Source: Thioalkalivibrio sp.
GTDB taxonomy: Bacteria; Pseudomonadota; Gammaproteobacteria; Ectothiorhodospirales; Ectothiorhodospiraceae
Direction: 5' to 3'
Length of the DNA stretch: 10,618 nt
Assembly (NCBI GenBank): GCA_007133115.1
Contig: SLNI01000052.1
Location: 1-10,618 of the forward strand
Below are positions 6,848-10,618 of this stretch, piece by piece. Numbering within the stretch: position 1 is the first letter of the stretch; the number at the start of each line of letters is the position of its first letter. A program made the translations under genes and the position numbers. The notes under the pieces are model-generated. The model did not search any database and was not told the origin of the DNA. It saw nothing but the letters and a program-made list of their open reading frames with translations.

Positions 6848-7296
6848 CTCGATCGATCGATGCAGAGTTGCTGGCCCTGGCCGTCGATGCCTCGAACGAC
6901 GGCATTGTCATTGCAGAGCAGGAAGGTCACGACAATATCCTGATTTACGTGAACCACGCGTTCGAGCAACTGACCGGCTACAGCAGCGACGAGATCCTCT
7001 ATCGGGATTGCCGGTTTCTGCAGGGGGAGGATCACGACCAGGAGGGCGTGCGTCAGATCCGCGCCGCGCTGGACGAGGGTAAGCCCTGCCGTGTCGTCCT
7101 GCGCAACTACCGCAAGGACGGATCTCTGTTCTGGAACGAGCTCTCGATCACCCCCGTCTTCAATGACGACGATCAACTGACCTACTACATCGGGATCCAG
7201 AAGGACATCTCGGACAAAATCGCCGCGGAAGAACGCGCCGATCGGGCCGAACGCGCGCTGGCCGCGGCGCGCGGGAAAGACGAACCCGACTCCTGA
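6844..7296 (+). CDS. Short LOV-domain blue-light photoreceptor
   Basis: A 150-residue single-domain flavin photoreceptor of the 'short LOV' type, closely matching Pseudomonas putida PpSB1-LOV by eye (SNDGIVIAE, ILIYVNHAFEQLTGYSSDEIL, DCRFLQGEDHDQ, CRVVLRNYRKDGSLFWNELSITPV, YYIGIQKDIS). C56 in DCRFLQ is the residue that forms the light-driven adduct with FMN; N88, N98 and Q119 match the flavin-ring contacts, and R57 a phosphate contact. Residues 1-16 and about 122-145 form the flanking helices (A'alpha and the Jalpha-like coiled coil) by which the relatives dimerise. No kinase, HTH or GGDEF output follows, so signalling would be by protein contact. At the positions of PpSB1-LOV R61 and R66 this protein has H64 and V69. 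It is transcribed after a strong terminator, so it has its own promoter, which I could not identify. Confidence 0.93.
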   Translation: MTRSIDAELLALAVDASNDGIVIAEQEGHDNILIYVNHAFEQLTGYSSDEILYRDCRFLQGEDHDQEGVRQIRAALDEGKPCRVVLRNYRKDGSLFWNELSITPVFNDDDQLTYYIGIQKDISDKIAAEERADRAERALAAARGKDEPDS

Positions 7297-7325
7297 GCCC
7301 AGCAACTTGTTGACCGGAAAAACCG

Positions 7326-7404
7326 GCCACGGAAGAACGCGGACATTACGGAAAACGAAGGGAACTCAGGCTCTTTTCCGTGTGTTTCCGTGTTCTTCCG
7401 TGGC
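7326..7404. repeat. Imperfect inverted repeat of TTCCGTG units between convergent genes
   Basis: GCCACGGAAGAAC (7326-7338) and GTTCTTCCGTGGC (7392-7404) are perfect complements; further inside, ACGGAAAA (7348-7355) pairs with TTTTCCGT (7374-7381), giving an interrupted hairpin of about 30 bases per arm with an 18-base loop. The right arm is built of three direct TTCCGTG copies (7376-7382, 7386-7392, 7396-7402). It sits between the LOV gene and truD, which converge, so it may end transcription from both sides. Intergenic repeats of this kind recur in many proteobacterial genomes; a dispersed-repeat origin is possible. Confidence 0.7.
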
Positions 7405-7443
7405 TCACCATTCCCCCGTCAAGGATGGCGCAGGGCCATGAAG

Positions 7444-8469
7444 TCAGTCACGGGTCTGGGCAATGGCACCGACCACCGACGTGGCGTATTCCCCGCTGCG
7501 CAGCTCGAGATCGATCAGCAGGTCCCCGTCGTCCTGCCAGGACCAGGCCAGACGCACCGGGCGCATGCGCAATGGCCTCCGGGCGTGCTCGAGGCCTTGT
7601 GCTGCCAGCCCCTCGGCCAGGGCGGACAGTGATTGGGCGACCGACGCCTCGAGGTCCCTCACCTCACCTGTCGTTGAAAGCTCACCCCGGCCCCAGAGCG
7701 GCCCGGTCGGATGAATCTCGAGCCGCGCGCAGCGGCCCGAGAGCTCCGGATCGACCTGCTCCACCGCGAAGATGCTGCCGCGTCCATCGAGGTTCGCGAG
7801 GTCCCCGGGCAACAGCCGATCCCAGCTCCCGTCCTCAACGCGTCGGCGCAGCACGGCATTGAAGATCGCGGCCCGGGCCGCGGAGAGGTACAGGCTCCGT
7901 TGATTCCTGCCCCGGGGCCGGAGGCGTCCGGCGAACCATGCGGCTGCTTTCTGCAGGTTGCCATGGCCGAAGCGCTGTTCCCCGAAGTAATCGGGCAGAC
8001 CGTGCGCGACAATCCGTTCGAGCAACTGCTCGGCCACCGCGCGATCGCCCTGGATCTCCCGCAGACGCAGGCGAAAACGATTGCCCTGCAGGTGTCCGGT
8101 CTGCAGCTTGCGCGCGTGCCGGCGCTGGTCCTGCACTTCGACCCCTTCCGGCAGCCCCCCATCCCAGGCGGGATCCACCCGTCCGGGAAGATGCACGCTG
8201 AACCACTGGCTCGTGACCGCGTGGCGATCCTTGCGCCCGGCATAGCTCACCGCGGAGCGCGACACGTCCGCGGCCCGTGCCAGCCATTCGGCCACATCCT
8301 CGGTGTTGAGCCCGGTCTTGCGGATCTGCAGCCAGAGGTGCTCGCCCTCGCCCGACGGCACGGTCGCGGGAATCTCGTCCACGAGAAAATCCTCCGGGGA
8401 GACGCGAATGCGGGCCTGCAGCGGGGGCACCCAGGGCAACAACGGCGCGATTTCCGGCATCCCGTTCAC
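7444..8469 (-). CDS. truD: tRNA pseudouridine(13) synthase TruD
   Basis: Converts uridine 13 of tRNA(Glu) (and, in some bacteria, other RNAs) to pseudouridine; cytoplasmic. The 341-residue protein (E. coli 349) shows SPEDFLVDEI (24-33), GEHLWLQIRKTGLNTEDVA (42-60), YAGRKDRHAVTSQWFSV (76-92) with the catalytic D81, LQGNRFRLRLR, HGLPDYFGEQRFGHGNLQ, and the C-terminal LELRSGEYATSVV. The start is GTG at 8469: it overlaps the tsaB stop (GTGTGA) and has AGGA 6 bases upstream. An ATG at 8460 is possible but its spacing to that AGGA is too long. It is the last gene of the yoaA-tsaB-truD run. In many gammaproteobacteria truD abuts surE; here three plus-strand genes lie between. Confidence 0.95.
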   Translation of the reverse strand: MNGMPEIAPLLPWVPPLQARIRVSPEDFLVDEIPATVPSGEGEHLWLQIRKTGLNTEDVAEWLARAADVSRSAVSYAGRKDRHAVTSQWFSVHLPGRVDPAWDGGLPEGVEVQDQRRHARKLQTGHLQGNRFRLRLREIQGDRAVAEQLLERIVAHGLPDYFGEQRFGHGNLQKAAAWFAGRLRPRGRNQRSLYLSAARAAIFNAVLRRRVEDGSWDRLLPGDLANLDGRGSIFAVEQVDPELSGRCARLEIHPTGPLWGRGELSTTGEVRDLEASVAQSLSALAEGLAAQGLEHARRPLRMRPVRLAWSWQDDGDLLIDLELRSGEYATSVVGAIAQTRD

Positions 8470-9173
8470 ACGCTGGATCCTTTCATCGAGGCCGGACCGC
8501 GAGAGGGCTCTGCCACCCGGTCACGCAGGTAGACCGGTTGCGCCCGTTCCGGGCTCACCGCTTCACCGCGCAGGAATGCCGCCGCCCCGAGCACGGCGAC
8601 TTCGCGCGCCCGCGGCAGCGCGGTCGCGTCCATCTCTGCGGCGGCGAGACCCCCGGTCTCCAGGAGCGCCGTGCACGGTAGGACGCCGCTGCCCAGAGCG
8701 AAGCGGCGTCCCGCAGTCCAGCGCACGTCAACGTCTTCCGGGCCGTTCAGGCGCTCCTGACCCCACTGCACAAGACCCCCGACATCCCGTGTATTCAGCG
8801 ACCAGTACACCTCGCCCATGCGCGCATCCAGCAACGCCAGCACCTGTTCGGCATCCCGATCGAACGCCTGCTGCGCCAGCGCCGCCAGCGTGGACACCGG
8901 AACGACCGGGCACCCGATCGCGAACGCCAGTCCCTGTGCGACCCCGAGACCCAGCCGCACGCCGGTGAACGCACCTGGGCCGCGGCCTGCAGCCACCGCG
9001 TCCAGGTCTCCCGGCCTCAGGCCGGCCTCGGCCAGCAATGCGTCGACCTGCTGCAGAATCAGTTCACCGTGGCGACGGCTCGCCTCCCGTTCCATTCGGA
9101 AAAGGATTTCTCCATCGACCCAGAGCGCGGCTGAACAGGCCTCGGTCGCCGTTTCCAGCGCGATCAGGCGCAT
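8466..9173 (-). CDS. tsaB: tRNA t6A biosynthesis protein TsaB
   Basis: Non-catalytic partner of TsaD in the TsaBDE complex that adds threonylcarbamoyl to A37 of ANN-decoding tRNAs. The 235-residue protein has the ASKHA-fold signatures MRLIALETATEACSAAL (1-17), RRHGELILQQVDALL (33-47), VAAGRGPGAFTGVRLGLGVAQGLAFA (60-85), VSTLAALAQQAF (93-104), ALLDARMGEVYW (113-124) and YLRDRVA at the C-terminus. ATG at 9173 follows GGAGAGGAAC, a strong ribosome binding site, and overlaps the yoaA stop by 10 bases. The open frame continues upstream for almost 300 codons but that extension is antisense-frame noise over yoaA. Its placement next to yoaA matches E. coli. Confidence 0.95.
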   Translation of the reverse strand: MRLIALETATEACSAALWVDGEILFRMEREASRRHGELILQQVDALLAEAGLRPGDLDAVAAGRGPGAFTGVRLGLGVAQGLAFAIGCPVVPVSTLAALAQQAFDRDAEQVLALLDARMGEVYWSLNTRDVGGLVQWGQERLNGPEDVDVRWTAGRRFALGSGVLPCTALLETGGLAAAEMDATALPRAREVAVLGAAAFLRGEAVSPERAQPVYLRDRVAEPSRGPASMKGSSV

Positions 9174-10618
9174 CGTTCCTCTCCGGTGCGCCCGCGCGCC
9201 TCGTGCAGAAAATCGAGCGCAGCCTGCGGGTCGCGGGACTCGTGAAAGCGGGGCAGACTGGCGAAGAACTTGCGGCCGTAGGGCTTTTGCGTGAGCCGAG
9301 GATCGCAAAGGGCCAGGATGCCGGTATCGCGGGTATCGCGGATGAGCCGACCCACACCCTGCTTCAGTGCCAGAACGGCCTGCGGCAGCTGAAATTCCAT
9401 GAACGGACTGCCTCCCGCCGCCTCGATTGCAGCCGCACGCGCCTGCAGCACCGGGTCGTTCGGCGCGGCGAAGGGCAACCGATCGATGATCACGACCGAC
9501 AGTGCATCGCCACGGATGTCCACACCCTCCCAGAAGCTGTGCGCACCCAGCAACCAGGCCCGTCCGGATTCGCGAAAGCGTGCCAGCAGTTCGGCCCGCG
9601 GACGCTCGCCCTGAACCAATAAGGGTCGGCTCTCGGGAAGGCGGTCCCGTAGCAGCGCGGCGGCCTCCTGCAGCGCCCGATGACTGGTGAACAGAAAGAA
9701 ACCACCCCCAGGGTTGCCGACCAGAAGCGGCCACGCCCAGTCGATGCACGCTCGCGTGTAGTCCCCCGTATTCGGGTTCGGCAGGGGACGCCGCGGCGTT
9801 GCGAGACAGGCCTGCCGGGAGAAATCGAACGGACTGTCCAGCCTTTCGGCGCGTACATCCGCTGGTAAACCCAGGCGCCGTGCGGCATGCCCGAAGTCGT
9901 CGCCCACCGCCAGCGTCGCCGAAGTGAAAATCCAGCTCGCGGGCCGCGCCGCCCGGCTTTCGGCCAGCGGTCGCGAAGCATCCAGCGGGGTTCGGTGCAA
10001 GACCAGGCTCTGGCGGAAACGCTCGACCCAGGCCACGGTGTCGGGGCGTTCCTCGGTCCACTCGAACAGCCGTTGGCGCAGCGTACCGCAGCGGGTATGG
10101 GCCTGTTCCAGACCCGGGCTTCGCCCGGCTGCGGCCTCGAGTCCCGATTCGAGGAATTCCAGGGCGCGATCCACGCCCGAAAGCGCCGCATCCAGCCCCG
10201 GCGCCTCCGCGACCTCATTCCAGCCAGCGCGCGCAGGCCAGCCCACCGTGCAGTTCAGCAATGCCGCCACAGCATCCTGTAGACCGGATACGGGCTCGTG
10301 CAGATCCACCAGGTCGGGCGCATTCCGCTCCAATTCCCGGGTGACATCGCGACCCAGGTCGCGCAACGGGCGGGTGCCGAAGGCCAGTCCGAAGAACGCG
10401 CCGGCGATTTCCGGAAGCTGGTGGGCCTCATCGACGATCACCGCATCGACCTGAGGCAACAGTTCCCCGAAGCCTTCGTCCTTCAGCGCGAGATCGGCGA
10501 GCAACAGGTGATGATTCACCACGATCACGTCCGCGTCCTGAGCCCGCCGGCGCGCACGGACCACGAAGCACTCGTTGAAGCTCGGGCACTCGTTGCCCAG
10601 GCAGTTGTCGACGGTCGA
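9164..10618 (-). CDS. yoaA: YoaA/DinG-family iron-sulfur DNA helicase (partial, N-terminus off window)
   Basis: XPD-like superfamily 2 5'-3' helicase; E. coli YoaA acts with the polymerase subunit HolC (chi) in tolerance of replication damage. The 484 residues present begin inside the Fe-S domain: C6, C11 and C17 with spacing C-x4-C-x5-C, the same as the last three cluster ligands of DinG; the first cysteine and the Walker A motif lie off the window. Next come VIVVNHHLLLADLAL, the DEAH box VDEAHQLPE (62-70), WIFTSATLAVGDDF (229-242), FFLFTSHRALQ (307-317), HSFWEGVDIRGDALSVVIIDRLPF (360-383) and motif VI KQGVGRLIRD (419-428). Adjacency to tsaB favours YoaA over DinG. It is open to the window edge, so the GTG at 10564 is not the true start. 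Confidence 0.94.
   Translation of the reverse strand, partial: STVDNCLGNECPSFNECFVVRARRRAQDADVIVVNHHLLLADLALKDEGFGELLPQVDAVIVDEAHQLPEIAGAFFGLAFGTRPLRDLGRDVTRELERNAPDLVDLHEPVSGLQDAVAALLNCTVGWPARAGWNEVAEAPGLDAALSGVDRALEFLESGLEAAAGRSPGLEQAHTRCGTLRQRLFEWTEERPDTVAWVERFRQSLVLHRTPLDASRPLAESRAARPASWIFTSATLAVGDDFGHAARRLGLPADVRAERLDSPFDFSRQACLATPRRPLPNPNTGDYTRACIDWAWPLLVGNPGGGFFLFTSHRALQEAAALLRDRLPESRPLLVQGERPRAELLARFRESGRAWLLGAHSFWEGVDIRGDALSVVIIDRLPFAAPNDPVLQARAAAIEAAGGSPFMEFQLPQAVLALKQGVGRLIRDTRDTGILALCDPRLTQKPYGRKFFASLPRFHESRDPQAALDFLHEARGRTGEERCA

Noticed and set aside
7711..8532. Plus-strand open frame opposite truD
   Set aside because: Shadow frame; TruD motifs are unambiguous on the minus strand.
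9323..9340. 9-bp tandem repeat GGTATCGCG in yoaA
   Set aside because: It encodes RDTRDT just after motif VI, where the family spacing R-D-x-x-D-x-G is kept, so it is not an insertion and probably reflects codon coincidence.
9174..10061. Long upstream extension of the tsaB frame (531 residues in all)
   Set aside because: The extension overlaps the yoaA coding frame, has low-complexity Arg/Gly/Ala composition, and the TsaB family N-terminus begins exactly at the ATG at 9173.
1..10618. CRISPR arrays, tRNA/rRNA genes, transposases, phage or toxin-antitoxin genes
   Set aside because: None seen on reading both strands; coding density is high and nearly every frame is explained by housekeeping genes.

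Overview
The window is a compact, GC-rich chromosomal segment from a gammaproteobacterium. The main evidence is the stress and repair block read on the minus strand in the order surE, pcm, a YqaA-type membrane protein, nlpD and rpoS, which is a hallmark of this class. A second minus-strand run, yoaA-tsaB-truD, also fits. High GC, frequent GTG/TTG starts, a secreted monoheme cytochrome and a short LOV photoreceptor would suit a Chromatiales/Ectothiorhodospiraceae-type organism. That family assignment is inference only.

Layout from left to right. Bases 1-776 (minus) hold the N-terminal two thirds of alaC, an alanine-forming aminotransferase cut by the window edge. A 212-base divergent intergenic region follows, with a plausible alaC promoter and a 9-bp inverted repeat. 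Next is a small Mth938-domain gene (plus), whose 3' end overlaps the 3' end of rpoS. Bases 1382-5276 (minus) are the surE-pcm-yqaA-nlpD-rpoS run: surE to pcm is separated by 16 bases, pcm-yqaA and yqaA-nlpD overlap, and nlpD-rpoS is separated by 32 bases. Bases 5362-7296 (plus) hold three genes: an Smr-domain protein, a DUF3365/Tll0287-like c-type heme protein followed by a textbook rho-independent terminator, and a short LOV blue-light receptor. An imperfect hairpin made of TTCCGTG units lies between the LOV gene and truD, which converge. Bases 7444-10618 (minus) hold yoaA (5' end off the window), tsaB and truD, each overlapping the next by a few bases.

Together the genes cover stationary-phase and stress control (RpoS, SurE, Pcm), septal wall splitting (NlpD as amidase activator), tRNA modification (TsaB for t6A37, TruD for pseudouridine 13), DNA repair helicase activity (YoaA) and amino-acid metabolism (AlaC). 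The plus-strand trio separates truD from surE, which are adjacent in many relatives, and adds redox and light-sensing functions.

I see no CRISPR array, transposase, phage gene, tRNA, rRNA or clearly new multi-gene system. The most noteworthy items are the short LOV protein with an altered set of flavin-phosphate-contacting residues, the 24-bp in-frame tandem repeat in the N-terminal part of rpoS, and two intergenic inverted repeats. No intergenic stretch exceeds 300 bases.
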